A DNA stretch of 55,834 bases, taken from Prolixibacteraceae bacterium. GTDB taxonomy: Bacteria; Bacteroidota; Bacteroidia; Bacteroidales; Prolixibacteraceae. A model generated the notes under the pieces. That model saw nothing but the letters and a program-made list of their open reading frames with translations, was not told the origin of the DNA and did not search any database. Where the stretch lies: the NCBI GenBank assembly GCA_028282195.1, contig JANQII010000076.1, positions 1 through 55,834 of the forward strand. Reading direction: 5' to 3'. Shown piece by piece: positions 26,982-35,616 of this stretch (its first letter is position 1; every line of letters starts with the position of its first letter). A program made the translations under genes and the position numbers.

Positions 26982-28205
26982 TTATAATTTTCGTTTACGT
27001 CTTTTCTTTCTTTTCATTCTTCGGATAAAGGCTTCCTCTTCGTAATTCTCTCCACGATTCTCTATTCCCAGTAACCCTGTAAGGTTTTCAACAAAAGAGC
27101 TTATATGAGGATCTGCCGGAGGTTGCTTTTGCCCTGGAGAATTTGTATCAAAACTGGTTTGACCTTGCGGACCAAATTTTTCATGGAACACATTAGCCGA
27201 AAAATCTTTGCCCAAGCGAGAGCCGTTAAAAACAAACTTTTGCCTGTGGTCAATAAAAGTTATCCCGTAAATGCGCTCCGAGCCATTTTCCCGGAACAGA
27301 ACAGAAATACCATCTTTCAAAAGTTGCTTTTCAAAAGCTTTTTGGTTTTTACTGTTTTGAAAAGCTTTAGTAATTATTGCTTTTGGGCGTTCTTTAAGGT
27401 TCCTGTTTAAGATAGTTTTCTTGGATTTAGTTATCCTTTTTTGAAGGGCTAGATTTCCAACAGAATTTCCAATTCTTGATGATTTAATAGGGCTTCCGCA
27501 AACCCCTTCTTTTTCATCCAGTGCAGAGTAAACTATTCCGAAATAGGGTTTGCCTTTATACTCCCCTTTTACTTCAGAAGCATGCACATTGTAAATGGAA
27601 AGCAAAGCTTTATATTCATTAAATGATTGAAAATGCCATGAACAGGATACCGGACGAACCACATTTGCGATTTGCTGCTTGATGTTCCCCTTTTTGAAAT
27701 CTACCTTTTTGATTGTGTACCCTTCCCTTTTTTGTTTTTCATTGGCAGGGATTAAACCGTGCTCCTTTTCCAACTCACGGCAAATCCGCATGGATAAACG
27801 GTGCTGGAAATTGTCCCGGATCATCTTCCCGGTTTCATCCACTTTTACAGAAACAATATGCAAATGGTGGCGGTTAATATCCTCATGCTTATAGACAATA
27901 AAAGGCTGGTTCCCGTATCCCAGTTTTTGCATGTACCCTTGTGCAATTTCCGAAAACTGTTCATTGCTTAGTTTATCTTTGGGATCCGGGTTTAATGAAA
28001 TATGGATGACCGGGTTTTCGGTCCTTTTATTGGCACGCAGGTAAGGCTCGAACGAGTTGGTGCAAATCCCAATGCCAAAGTTTCCATTGACAGGTTCAAT
28101 CATTTTACTGGTCAATAAAACTTTTGCATGGCCCTTTTTTACCTTTTGAAGGTTGTAGGCCAATGCACTGTAGAGCGAACTACCTGATGCTATTTTTGCA
28201 ACCAT
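26982..28205 (-). CDS. mobB: MobB relaxase
   Basis: A 407-residue relaxase/mobilization nuclease. MVAKIASGSSLYSALAYNLQKV at the N-terminus supplies the probable catalytic Tyr. HEDINRHHLHIVSVKVDE near 106-122 is the HUH-type metal site (motif III). The C-terminal half is basic and ends RRMKRKKRRKRKL. It nicks oriT and leads the transferred strand into the recipient. It is preceded by mobA (48 bp) and followed by mobC. The candidate oriT lies just beyond mobA, the expected place. Confidence 0.92.
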   Translation of the reverse strand: MVAKIASGSSLYSALAYNLQKVKKGHAKVLLTSKMIEPVNGNFGIGICTNSFEPYLRANKRTENPVIHISLNPDPKDKLSNEQFSEIAQGYMQKLGYGNQPFIVYKHEDINRHHLHIVSVKVDETGKMIRDNFQHRLSMRICRELEKEHGLIPANEKQKREGYTIKKVDFKKGNIKQQIANVVRPVSCSWHFQSFNEYKALLSIYNVHASEVKGEYKGKPYFGIVYSALDEKEGVCGSPIKSSRIGNSVGNLALQKRITKSKKTILNRNLKERPKAIITKAFQNSKNQKAFEKQLLKDGISVLFRENGSERIYGITFIDHRQKFVFNGSRLGKDFSANVFHEKFGPQGQTSFDTNSPGQKQPPADPHISSFVENLTGLLGIENRGENYEEEAFIRRMKRKKRRKRKL

Positions 28206-28253
28206 TTATATAATATTTTCCTGTTCGAAAAAATAAGCGGGCTTCTTTTATAC

Positions 28254-28682
28254 TCATTCTCCCAAATATTTCTGCTTAAATTCTTCGGTCAGTTCCATAA
28301 TTTGCCTGTTGGTTTCGACCAGTTCCAGTGTTGCTTTTTCCAGTTTATATAAAAATGCCAATGCCTTTTTTTCGGTAAATGTGTTTTTTATGACTTTGGT
28401 AACCTGATTATAATTCACCCCAATGGCACGGAACTGGGAATAAAAAGAAGTCAGCCGCATATAATAATCCATGGTTCCTTTATCAATTTTTACCACCTTG
28501 ACCGGCTTTTCAAAAAGGGTAGCAGTTATAAAATGTGCCTTTACATCCATTCCTGATGCTTCAAAAAGCGAAAGGAACCGGGCATTGTCCGCATCGTTTA
28601 AACTAATTGCATAGCGGTGTTTGCACGGATCTTTCTTGGCTTTCCGCCCGCCTTTGTGTTTTCTTCTGTTTCCTGTTGTCAT
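28254..28682 (-). CDS. mobA: MobA relaxosome accessory protein
   Basis: A 142-residue basic protein; I take the ATG at 28682 rather than the in-frame TTG three codons upstream. The N-terminus GNRRKHKGGRKAKKDPCKHRYAISLND leads into a ribbon-helix-helix-like region. The C-terminal YYMRLTSFYSQFRAIGVNYNQVTKVI segment is shared by MobA/MobC relaxosome proteins. It likely binds oriT and helps the relaxase. The candidate oriT starts 85 bp beyond its start codon. Confidence 0.87.
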   Translation of the reverse strand: MTTGNRRKHKGGRKAKKDPCKHRYAISLNDADNARFLSLFEASGMDVKAHFITATLFEKPVKVVKIDKGTMDYYMRLTSFYSQFRAIGVNYNQVTKVIKNTFTEKKALAFLYKLEKATLELVETNRQIMELTEEFKQKYLGE

Positions 28683-28767
28683 TTTATTCAAACTTTATGG
28701 CATTAAACTTTATCTGATTTCTTACCTAAAAATCCCCGACTTCGGAGGGTAATTTTTCCCTCTCAGG

Positions 28768-28838
28768 GCAAGTGGTTTTGAGGTACGCAAAACGTTTTGG
28801 GTAACTCAAAACACAACTTGCCGTGTGCCAATGCACAC
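28768..28838. other. oriT: candidate oriT: long imperfect inverted repeat plus hairpin
   Basis: GCAAGT and GTTTTGAG (28768-28782) are mirrored by CTCAAAAC and ACTTGC (28805-28821), with a palindromic AAAACGTTTT inside the loop. Directly after it, GTGTGC (28823-28828) pairs with GCACAC (28833-28838). Relaxase sites are typically an inverted repeat beside the nick, upstream of the mob genes, as here. The nick position cannot be read. Confidence 0.65.
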
Positions 28839-29061
28839 CGTTGTTAGCGTTGATAAATCGTAATGTTTGTATTGACATTTTTTAATGTTCATTATTCCTA
28901 TTAAAATCTTCAGGGGTCAAAGTTACATGGAGGGTTTTGAACCGTAATTATGCAGGAACCAGCCAAAAGCAGACAATTAAGGACAAGTGCTTCCGGGCAG
29001 TTAAAAAGCACATGGGCAGATGGTTTTTATCAGTTCTTTTGCAGTAAAGTTTGATTGCTCA

Positions 29062-29136
29062 ATCCATTGATTAATTGACAAAACAATTGACTGATTATTT
29101 GGGTGAATGAATAAATAATCAATTGAACCAATGGAT
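29062..29136. repeat. nested foldback upstream of traA
   Basis: ATCCATTG (29062-29069) pairs with CAATGGAT (29129-29136). CAATTG (29084-29089) pairs with the identical palindrome at 29120-29125. GATTATTT (29093-29100) pairs with AAATAATC (29113-29120). Together they make a long AT-rich cruciform-like structure about 170 bp ahead of traA. A regulator site, centromere-like site or second single-strand origin are possibilities. Confidence 0.6.
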
Positions 29137-29306
29137 GCGTATTTGTTTAGCTGTTCTATTATTTGGATAATAAAACAGTAAAACACTTGCCCAATCAAAC
29201 AATAAAATGATTAAGCGTTCAAACGCCTAATTATTTAAACAAACAATCGAACAGGTATTGATTTGAACAACAAATTGAATATTCACGCAAACAAACAATT
29301 AATTAA

Positions 29307-30095
29307 ATGCATAACCCTAAAAAAACAGAAATGGAAAAGGAAACTTTATTTATTGCTTTCAGCACCCAAAAAGGGGGTGTTGGTAAAACAGCATTTACCG
29401 TTTTAATATCGAGCTATTTGCACTATAAAAAAGGATTGGAAATTGCGGTTGTAGATTGCGACTATCCGCAACACAGTATTTTTGAAATGCGCCAAAGAGA
29501 TATGGAACAGGTAATGAAAGACAATTATTACAAACAAATGGCTTATGCCCAGTTTAACTCGCTGAAACGAAAAGCCTACGCCGTGGAAAAAAGCTTACCC
29601 GAAGATGCCATTGCAACTGCCGAAAAACTCATTGATAAGACAGTCAGCCAACCAGACATTATTTTCTTCGACCTTCCCGGAACGCTTAACAGCAAAGGAG
29701 TGGTTAAGACCCTTGCTTCTATGGATTATATTTTCTCGCCTGTTAGTGCCGACCGTGTGGTTTTGGAAAGTACATTAAAGTTTGCCTCCCTGCTCAACGA
29801 AAACCTCGTTAGCTTAGGTAAAAGTAACATCAAAGGCTTGCACCTGATTTGGAACATGGTGGACGGCCGTGAGAAAAATGAACTTTACGGGGTTTATGAA
29901 GATATAATTGGTGAACTGGGGTTAAGTATCCTTAAAACTTTTGTCCCCGATTCCAAACGGTTCAGGCGAGAACTTACCACAAAGCACAAACCGGTGTTTC
30001 GCTCAACACTGTTCCCAGCCCACAAAAGCCTGTTAAAAGGCAGCAACGTTGATGAATTGGCAAAGGAAGTCCTACAAATAATTAAACAACAATAA
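29307..30095 (+). CDS. traA: TraA, ParA-family ATPase
   Basis: A 262-residue ParA/MinD-like ATPase. STQKGGVGKTAFTVLISSYL near residue 18 is the deviant Walker A loop with its signature lysines. VVDCDYPQHS near 48 and IIFFDLPGTLNSKG near 115 complete the nucleotide site. An internal ATG at 29331 is an equally possible start. In Bacteroidota conjugative transposons traA heads the transfer operon and is thought to help position or partition the element. The next gene starts 2 bp after its stop. Confidence 0.9.
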   Translation: MHNPKKTEMEKETLFIAFSTQKGGVGKTAFTVLISSYLHYKKGLEIAVVDCDYPQHSIFEMRQRDMEQVMKDNYYKQMAYAQFNSLKRKAYAVEKSLPEDAIATAEKLIDKTVSQPDIIFFDLPGTLNSKGVVKTLASMDYIFSPVSADRVVLESTLKFASLLNENLVSLGKSNIKGLHLIWNMVDGREKNELYGVYEDIIGELGLSILKTFVPDSKRFRRELTTKHKPVFRSTLFPAHKSLLKGSNVDELAKEVLQIIKQQ

Positions 30096-30097
30096 AC

Positions 30098-30472
30098 ATG
30101 GTACGAAAGAAATTTAATGCAGATGAAATCGATGAAGAGTTTTTGATTTCAACAATTAGCAACGATAAACCGGCATCGGGGCATAAAAAGGAAGCTGCAA
30201 AACCACAAAAGCAGACACAAAAAAAACGGCAACAAAAAGAAACGGAGTATACCGCTTTGTTTATCCGTCATTCAGACAGCAAAGCACGTTCGGGGAAATT
30301 GGTACCGATCAGACCTGAGTACCATGAACGGATTTCAAAGATTGTTCAGGTAATTGGCTGTGGTGAACTTTCCATTTTCAGTTTTATCGACAATGTGCTG
30401 ACCCATCATTTTGAAGAATTCCAGGAGGAAATTATCAAAAACTACAAAGAAAAGAACAAGGATATTTTTTAA
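30098..30472 (+). CDS. traB: TraB/TraC-like DUF3408 protein
   Basis: A 124-residue protein with a charged, Lys/Gln-rich N-terminal 50 residues. The C-terminal DUF3408 domain follows: YTALFIRHSDSKARSGKLVPIRPEYHERISKIVQVIG, then LSIFSFIDNVLTHHFEEF. The domain resembles ribbon-helix-helix ParB-type partners of ParA proteins. That suits its place 2 bp after traA. DUF3408 proteins are usually called TraB or TraC; only one copy is present here. Confidence 0.8.
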   Translation: MVRKKFNADEIDEEFLISTISNDKPASGHKKEAAKPQKQTQKKRQQKETEYTALFIRHSDSKARSGKLVPIRPEYHERISKIVQVIGCGELSIFSFIDNVLTHHFEEFQEEIIKNYKEKNKDIF

Positions 30473-30488
30473 CTGAAAACGTATTGTT

Positions 30489-31067
30489 ATGATTGAGATT
30501 TTAACAGTTGCAGTTTTGCTCTTACTGTTCCGACTTTTGATAAAATCCAAGAATAAAAAAAATGGGATTACTGCTATTGAATACGAAAACAATTCCCGGA
30601 AGCACCAATCCATCAATATAGTTGGTGAAAGTCGATTTGTCTTGGGTACAGAAAGGAAAAAACAAGCTGAAATAGCAGAACCACTTTCTGATTCCTCCGG
30701 AAAAATAGATATCGAAGTACCCCTGGATTATGTATTAGAAGACACCGAATTCCTGGAGGAGCAGGAAGAACTGGAAAGGCTCGGGTTACAAACGGATTAT
30801 TCGTCTGATATTTCCTTTGACGATATGATTTCAGTGGTAAATGCAGTTGGGAATGACCAAATCAAAAACATCCCTGGAACAGGAAAGCTGCTTTACGAAA
30901 ATGAAAACACCGATTGGGTGGGACAACTGGCATCTTCTTCTGAAAATAATGCAAAGAGAATTGCTTCTTTGATTGATTTGCATTTGGGGAGGTTTGTGCA
31001 AAGTGAAGCGATAACGCAATTCGATGATGGGTTGAAAGAATTTGATATTGGGGAATTTGTAGGGTAA
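30489..31067 (+). CDS. traD: TraD-like conjugal transfer protein
   Basis: A 192-residue protein with one N-terminal membrane segment (ILTVAVLLLLFRLLI, residues 3-17), followed by KSKNKKN and an acidic cytoplasmic region rich in Glu and Asp. The segment FDDMISVVNAVGND near 125 and the acidic middle recall the TraD proteins that lie between traC and traE in CTnDOT-like operons. I am confident of position, less of the family name. The defence pair follows, splitting it from traE. Confidence 0.6.
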   Translation: MIEILTVAVLLLLFRLLIKSKNKKNGITAIEYENNSRKHQSINIVGESRFVLGTERKKQAEIAEPLSDSSGKIDIEVPLDYVLEDTEFLEEQEELERLGLQTDYSSDISFDDMISVVNAVGNDQIKNIPGTGKLLYENENTDWVGQLASSSENNAKRIASLIDLHLGRFVQSEAITQFDDGLKEFDIGEFVG

Positions 31068-31170
31068 AAATCTTATATTTCTAATATAATAAAAATAAGG
31101 TTGTTCTGTGAAATATTGCTACTTTTATGAAACAAAAGTTCAAGATACACCATCATAATCAATAAACTTT

Positions 31171-32916
31171 ATGAAAGTAGAAAAACTGATTATAAAGAAT
31201 TTTAGAGGTATAAAAAGTACTGAACTATTTTTAAATGGACATACTGTTATTGTTGGCGATAATAATGTTGGTAAATCAACTATTATTGAAGCTATTGACC
31301 TTGTCTTAGGTCCTGAACGGTTATCAAGATATCCTGTAATTGATGAACACGATTTTTATGCAGGGGACTATATTGGAACTACTGGAGATAGCGTTCAAAT
31401 TGAAATAGAGACAATAATAATTGATTTAAATGAGGAACAGCTTCGACATTTTCGTAACCATTTAGAATGGTGGAATATTGAAAAAAAAGCACTATTAGAC
31501 AGTCCTCCAGCATCTGCAACAGATAATAAAAAAGTAAAGCCTGCATTAAGAGTTTGCTTTAGAGGAAAATATGATAAAGATGAGGATGATTTTTTGGGAA
31601 AAACATTTTTTTGCTCACCAACTAATGATGATTCAGAATTATCCAGATTTGGAATAAGGGATAAACGGCTATGCGGTTTTATATATTTAAGAACAATTAG
31701 AACTGGTTCTCGTGCATTAAGTCTTGAAAAAGGTGCTCTTCTCGATATTATTCTAAAACTAAAAGAAATTCGGCCTCAGATGTGGGAAGATATTTTATCC
31801 CAATTGCGCCAACTTTCAGTTGCTGAAAAACCAGAATTAGGAATTTCAGAAATATTAGAGAACATTCAATCTGCAACTAGAGATATTGTTCCAGTTGAAT
31901 GGGTTGAGAATCCAAAGCTACAAATATCTAATATGACACGTGTTCATTTAAGAAAAATATTAACCGTTTTTATTGGTACGGGGGCTAAAAATAAAGATGG
32001 GAAAGATTATTCAGCCCCTTTTCAACATCAGGGAACTGGAACAATAAATGCTTTAGTTTTAACATTGTTGTCAATGATTGCTGAATTGAAACAACATGTA
32101 ATTTTTGCAATGGAAGAACCGGAAATTGCAATACCGCCATACACGCAAAAGAGAATAATCAATAGTATAATTGGAAAGTCTGCACAAGCCATATTTACTT
32201 CGCACTCGCCCTATGTTTTAGAAGAATTTCCACCGGAACAGATTTTGGTTGTTAACAGAGATAATCATGGGAAATTAACAGGCATCTCTGCCAAACCTCC
32301 TGTGAAGCCAAAATTCTATCGTGAAGAATTTAGAAAGAGACTAAGTGAAGGTTTATTATCTCGTAGAGTCTTAATTGCAGAAGGTCGAACGGAATATGAT
32401 TCATTTCCAACCTGTGCTCGGAAACTAAATATCCTCAAACCAGACAAATTTAAGACTTTTGAAACACTTGGAATTGCTATTATTAATGCCGAAACCGACT
32501 CTTCAATTGCAAAATTTGGTGAATACTTTAAAAGCTTAGGTAAAGAGGTTTTTGCAGTTTTCGATAAACAAGAAGCAACGGATTTAGAAAAAATTAAATC
32601 AAGTACTCATCATTACTATGAAGCGCCAGAAGAAGGATTTGAAAATGTAATTATTAATGGAATTTCCGAGAAAATTTTGAAACAATATTCCACTGACTTA
32701 GTTTCATCCGGGAATTGGCCTAGTCACATTCAACCAGAACCAAATAGTAGCATGTCCATAGCTGAGCTAAAATCTCAGGTACTGAAATTTCTTAAAGGAA
32801 AAAAAGGTTCAGGCGAGGCCTCTCAGCTATTAAGTCTTTGTAAGAAAAAAGAGATGCCAAAGTTTATTGTAGATACGATTAAGGATATAAACGAAAAAGT
32901 TGTACCAGTCCACTAG
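31171..32916 (+). CDS. gajA: GajA-like OLD-family ATPase-nuclease (Gabija-type defence)
   Basis: A 581-residue protein, the usual size of GajA. The ABC/SMC-like ATPase part has VGDNNVGKST (residues 28-37), FAMEEPEIAIPP (312-323, signature/Walker B) and TSHSP (343-347). The TOPRIM part starts at VLIAEGRTE (400-408), supplying the metal-binding Glu. It continues with VFAVFDKQE near 465, where Asp465 is present but the second acid of a DxD pair is not evident. Class 2 OLD nucleases beside a UvrD-type helicase define Gabija, which senses nucleotide depletion and nicks phage DNA. The pair is more AT-rich than the flanking tra genes and is inserted between traD and traE. Confidence 0.85.
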   Translation: MKVEKLIIKNFRGIKSTELFLNGHTVIVGDNNVGKSTIIEAIDLVLGPERLSRYPVIDEHDFYAGDYIGTTGDSVQIEIETIIIDLNEEQLRHFRNHLEWWNIEKKALLDSPPASATDNKKVKPALRVCFRGKYDKDEDDFLGKTFFCSPTNDDSELSRFGIRDKRLCGFIYLRTIRTGSRALSLEKGALLDIILKLKEIRPQMWEDILSQLRQLSVAEKPELGISEILENIQSATRDIVPVEWVENPKLQISNMTRVHLRKILTVFIGTGAKNKDGKDYSAPFQHQGTGTINALVLTLLSMIAELKQHVIFAMEEPEIAIPPYTQKRIINSIIGKSAQAIFTSHSPYVLEEFPPEQILVVNRDNHGKLTGISAKPPVKPKFYREEFRKRLSEGLLSRRVLIAEGRTEYDSFPTCARKLNILKPDKFKTFETLGIAIINAETDSSIAKFGEYFKSLGKEVFAVFDKQEATDLEKIKSSTHHYYEAPEEGFENVIINGISEKILKQYSTDLVSSGNWPSHIQPEPNSSMSIAELKSQVLKFLKGKKGSGEASQLLSLCKKKEMPKFIVDTIKDINEKVVPVH

Positions 32917-32925
32917 TGCCTAACC

Positions 32926-34665
32926 ATGTTTGACTTATCAAAACAAAAAAGGGAACTCATTTCCCAAAAAGGAAATCTACTTGTACTCGGTGGGCCGGGG
33001 TCTGGCAAGACTACGATGGCTTTAATAAAGGCAAGGTATGAAGTTTTGAACAACTCTTTTAAATATGGACAAAAGATTTTATTCTTAAGTTTTGCACGAG
33101 CAACCATTTCAAGAGTTGAAGAGCAAATTTCCGAATTAGGAATAGATAAGACTATTAAACAAAAAATTGAAATCAATACCTATCATGGTTTTACATGGGA
33201 AATTCTCAAATCTCATGGATACTTATTAAATGGGATAAGACAAATAAAGTTGCTACCTCCACCTGATGCTGCAGCAAGATTTGCAGAAATCAAAGACACT
33301 AATCAGTTAACAATAGAAAAGAATAGACTGTTTAATGAAGAAGGACTACTTCATTTTGACTTATTCGCAAAGTACTCGGCAAGGTTGCTCGAAAATAGTC
33401 ATATTCTCACTAAAATTTATTGTGACACATATCCAATTATTATACTTGATGAATTTCAAGATACCAACTCAAATGAGTGGCAATTAATAAGAAGACTCGG
33501 AAGCAAAAGTTGCATTATAGCCCTTGCAGATTCAGAACAGAGAATATATGAATTTAGAGGTGCCGACCCAAAACGGATTAAGGAGTATATTGATTATTTT
33601 AAACCAAAACTGTTTGATTTTGGCAAAGAGAACAACCGAAGCAACGGGACTGATATATTAAAGTTTGGAAATGATTTATTATCAGGCAAAATTAATGGCA
33701 ATACGTACAAAAATGTCAATTTAAAATATTATGCAAACATTCGTGGTAACATCCATAATCAAGTAAAACAAGTGGTTCTTTCTTCAAGACAGAAACTCAT
33801 TAAAGACTCCAATGGATGGTCTTTAGCAATATTAGTACCGACAAAACAGCTTATGCTTCAAGTTTCAGATTGTCTATCAAGTAAACAACAATTTGCTAAT
33901 GGTACGATATTTCCAAGGATACAACATGAAGTTGCATTGGAAAAAGAAGCTCTTGCGTTATCCGCAGTTCTCATTGCGGGATTAATGGAACAAGGTGAAG
34001 CTGATTTAGAAATAAAAAATCGGTTGATTTATCATTTAATTGACTATATCAGAGGAAGAAAAGGGTCAGGGAAGATTTCTCAGGCGGATTTGAAACTCTC
34101 GAATGCTCTAATTACATACATGAATACTGGAAAAATTCGTGGTAAAATCCGAATAGATATAATAAACGATTGCATTCGAATTTCACAAGAATGCTCTAAA
34201 CTGCAATTTACTGGCGATCCAGCCTCTGACTGGATTTTGGTAAGAGACATCATAAAAAAATCAATCTCTGAAATTTTAAAACTTGTAGAACATGATTCTT
34301 TGTATTTAAGATTACTTCATAAAGGTTCGGTACTTCAATCTGGACTTTCAGAGATCTGGAGGGAACGTGGTAATTACAAAGGAGCCATTTCGTTGGTAAA
34401 AAATGCACTGCTTCAAGAACACTTCAGCAAAACATCATTAGTCCACAAAGGAGTTCAGATAATGACAATTCATAAAGCTAAAGGGAAAGAATTTGATGAA
34501 GTCATTATATATGAAGGCCTTTACAATAGTCGATTAGTTCGAAATCCTAATAATCAGGATGAACTGTATAAATCTCAATTACTTCTAAGAGTTGCTGTTA
34601 CAAGAGCAATGAAGAATGTCACAATAATGACTCCAGCAATTGACAAATGTATATTATTGCAATAA
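32926..34665 (+). CDS. gajB: GajB-like UvrD/Rep helicase (Gabija-type defence)
   Basis: A 579-residue superfamily 1A helicase, starting 9 bp after gajA. VLGGPGSGKTTMAL (20-33) is Walker A, INTYHGFTWEIL near 85 motif Ic, and ILDEFQDTN (173-181) the DExQ box. Also present are LADSEQRIYEFRGAD (motif III), MTIHKAKGKEFDEV (513-526, motif V) and RVAVTRAMKNV (motif VI). GajB proteins bind the GajA tetramer and activate its nuclease. This one is somewhat longer than the archetype (about 500 aa). All helicase motifs appear intact. Confidence 0.87.
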   Translation: MFDLSKQKRELISQKGNLLVLGGPGSGKTTMALIKARYEVLNNSFKYGQKILFLSFARATISRVEEQISELGIDKTIKQKIEINTYHGFTWEILKSHGYLLNGIRQIKLLPPPDAAARFAEIKDTNQLTIEKNRLFNEEGLLHFDLFAKYSARLLENSHILTKIYCDTYPIIILDEFQDTNSNEWQLIRRLGSKSCIIALADSEQRIYEFRGADPKRIKEYIDYFKPKLFDFGKENNRSNGTDILKFGNDLLSGKINGNTYKNVNLKYYANIRGNIHNQVKQVVLSSRQKLIKDSNGWSLAILVPTKQLMLQVSDCLSSKQQFANGTIFPRIQHEVALEKEALALSAVLIAGLMEQGEADLEIKNRLIYHLIDYIRGRKGSGKISQADLKLSNALITYMNTGKIRGKIRIDIINDCIRISQECSKLQFTGDPASDWILVRDIIKKSISEILKLVEHDSLYLRLLHKGSVLQSGLSEIWRERGNYKGAISLVKNALLQEHFSKTSLVHKGVQIMTIHKAKGKEFDEVIIYEGLYNSRLVRNPNNQDELYKSQLLLRVAVTRAMKNVTIMTPAIDKCILLQ

Positions 34666-34960
34666 ATATCATAAATATTTAATAATAATTCGAACCCCAC
34701 AAACGCCAACCCCAGCCACAAACTTCCACTTTAACTCCTTTTAATCTTTCAATGATGTAAGCCTTTACATTTGGTTAGAAGCAGGAATAAACCTGCCAAA
34801 GTATTAACCAAATTGTAAAAAAATGAAAGAAAAAGAATACGGCTAAACCAAGATTTATCGTCATTTTAAAAAAGCATCGCCCCTTCTCGAGAATCCAGTT
34901 AATAATTTATGCAAAACTGCTGTGCAAACTTTCCAGCTGCATAGCGCAAAACAAATCATT

Positions 34961-35269
34961 ATGGTTAAAATAAAATCATTAAAAGCATCATTCACTTTAC
35001 TATTCATCCTTATAACTTCGACTATACTGGCCCAGGGAGATGGTGCTGCCGGGATTGCCGAAGCCACCAATATGGTTACCTCCTATTTTGACCCGGCAAC
35101 AAAACTCATATATGCCATCGGTGCCATTGTTGGTTTAATCGGTGGTGTAAAAGTATACAGTAAATTTTCAAGTGGCGACCCTGATACAGGAAAAACCGCA
35201 GCTGCCTGGTTTGGTGCCTGTATCTTCCTGATTGTTGCTGCCACTATTTTACGCTCTTTCTTTTTATAA
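34961..35269 (+). CDS. traE: TraE, DUF4134 membrane protein
   Basis: A 102-residue protein from the ATG at 34961; the open frame extends 13 codons further up but with non-membrane sequence. SFTLLFILITSTILAQG is a signal-like segment ending in AQ, and two hydrophobic helices follow (LIYAIGAIVGLIGGV and FLIVAATILRSFF). GDPDTGKTAAAWFGA is the DUF4134 signature. This is the VirB2-like pilin candidate of Bacteroidota transfer systems. It resumes the tra operon after the defence insert, with about 295 bp between. Confidence 0.88.
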   Translation: MVKIKSLKASFTLLFILITSTILAQGDGAAGIAEATNMVTSYFDPATKLIYAIGAIVGLIGGVKVYSKFSSGDPDTGKTAAAWFGACIFLIVAATILRSFFL

Positions 35270-35274
35270 GGATT

Positions 35275-35616
35275 ATGGCACAATATTCAATTAATAAAGG
35301 AGTAAACAAACCTGCCGAGTTCAAAGGGTTGCAAAGCCAATACCTGTTCATTTTTGCAGGCGGCCTCCTGGGGGCATTCGTCCTTTTTATTGTGATGTAC
35401 CTGGCCGGGATAAGCCAATGGGTTTGTATTTTCTTCGGCCTTATCCTGTCTTTGTTGGTTATCTGGCTAACAGTTTCCCTAAACAAAAAATATGGGCAAT
35501 TCGGACTGATGAAGTTACAGGCTACCAAAAACTTTCCTCGCCGGATTGCCAACCGCCTGGGCATCCCAAAACTATTTACCCAACAAAGAAAGGAGCTGGT
35601 ATGCGAAACACATTAA
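35275..35616 (+). CDS. traF: TraF, DUF4133 membrane protein
   Basis: A 113-residue protein with the DUF4133 pattern: YSINKGVNKPAEFKGLQSQYLFIFAGG followed by two membrane helices (about 25-45 and 50-70) and a basic tail ending in LVCETH. It corresponds to the small VirB3-like inner-membrane subunit that precedes the VirB4 ATPase. Its end overlaps the traG start by 16 bp. Confidence 0.88.
   Translation: MAQYSINKGVNKPAEFKGLQSQYLFIFAGGLLGAFVLFIVMYLAGISQWVCIFFGLILSLLVIWLTVSLNKKYGQFGLMKLQATKNFPRRIANRLGIPKLFTQQRKELVCETH

Larger units (their letters stand above)
28692..29306. other. 615-bp non-coding region between divergent mob and tra operons
   Basis: No credible gene occurs here; a 65-codon frame on the minus strand (29001-29198) is an artefact of repeated CAAT/ATTG words. 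The region holds the oriT candidate (28768-28838) and a nested foldback (29062-29136). It presumably contains the promoters of both operons. Confidence 0.7.

Noticed and set aside
29001..29198. 65-codon minus-strand ORF in the oriT region
   Set aside because: Made of repeated CAAT/ATTG words; its composition follows the repeats rather than a protein.
29040..29280. Possible CRISPR array because of repeated words
   Set aside because: The words are short, irregularly spaced and degenerate; there are no constant repeats or unique spacers, and no cas genes.
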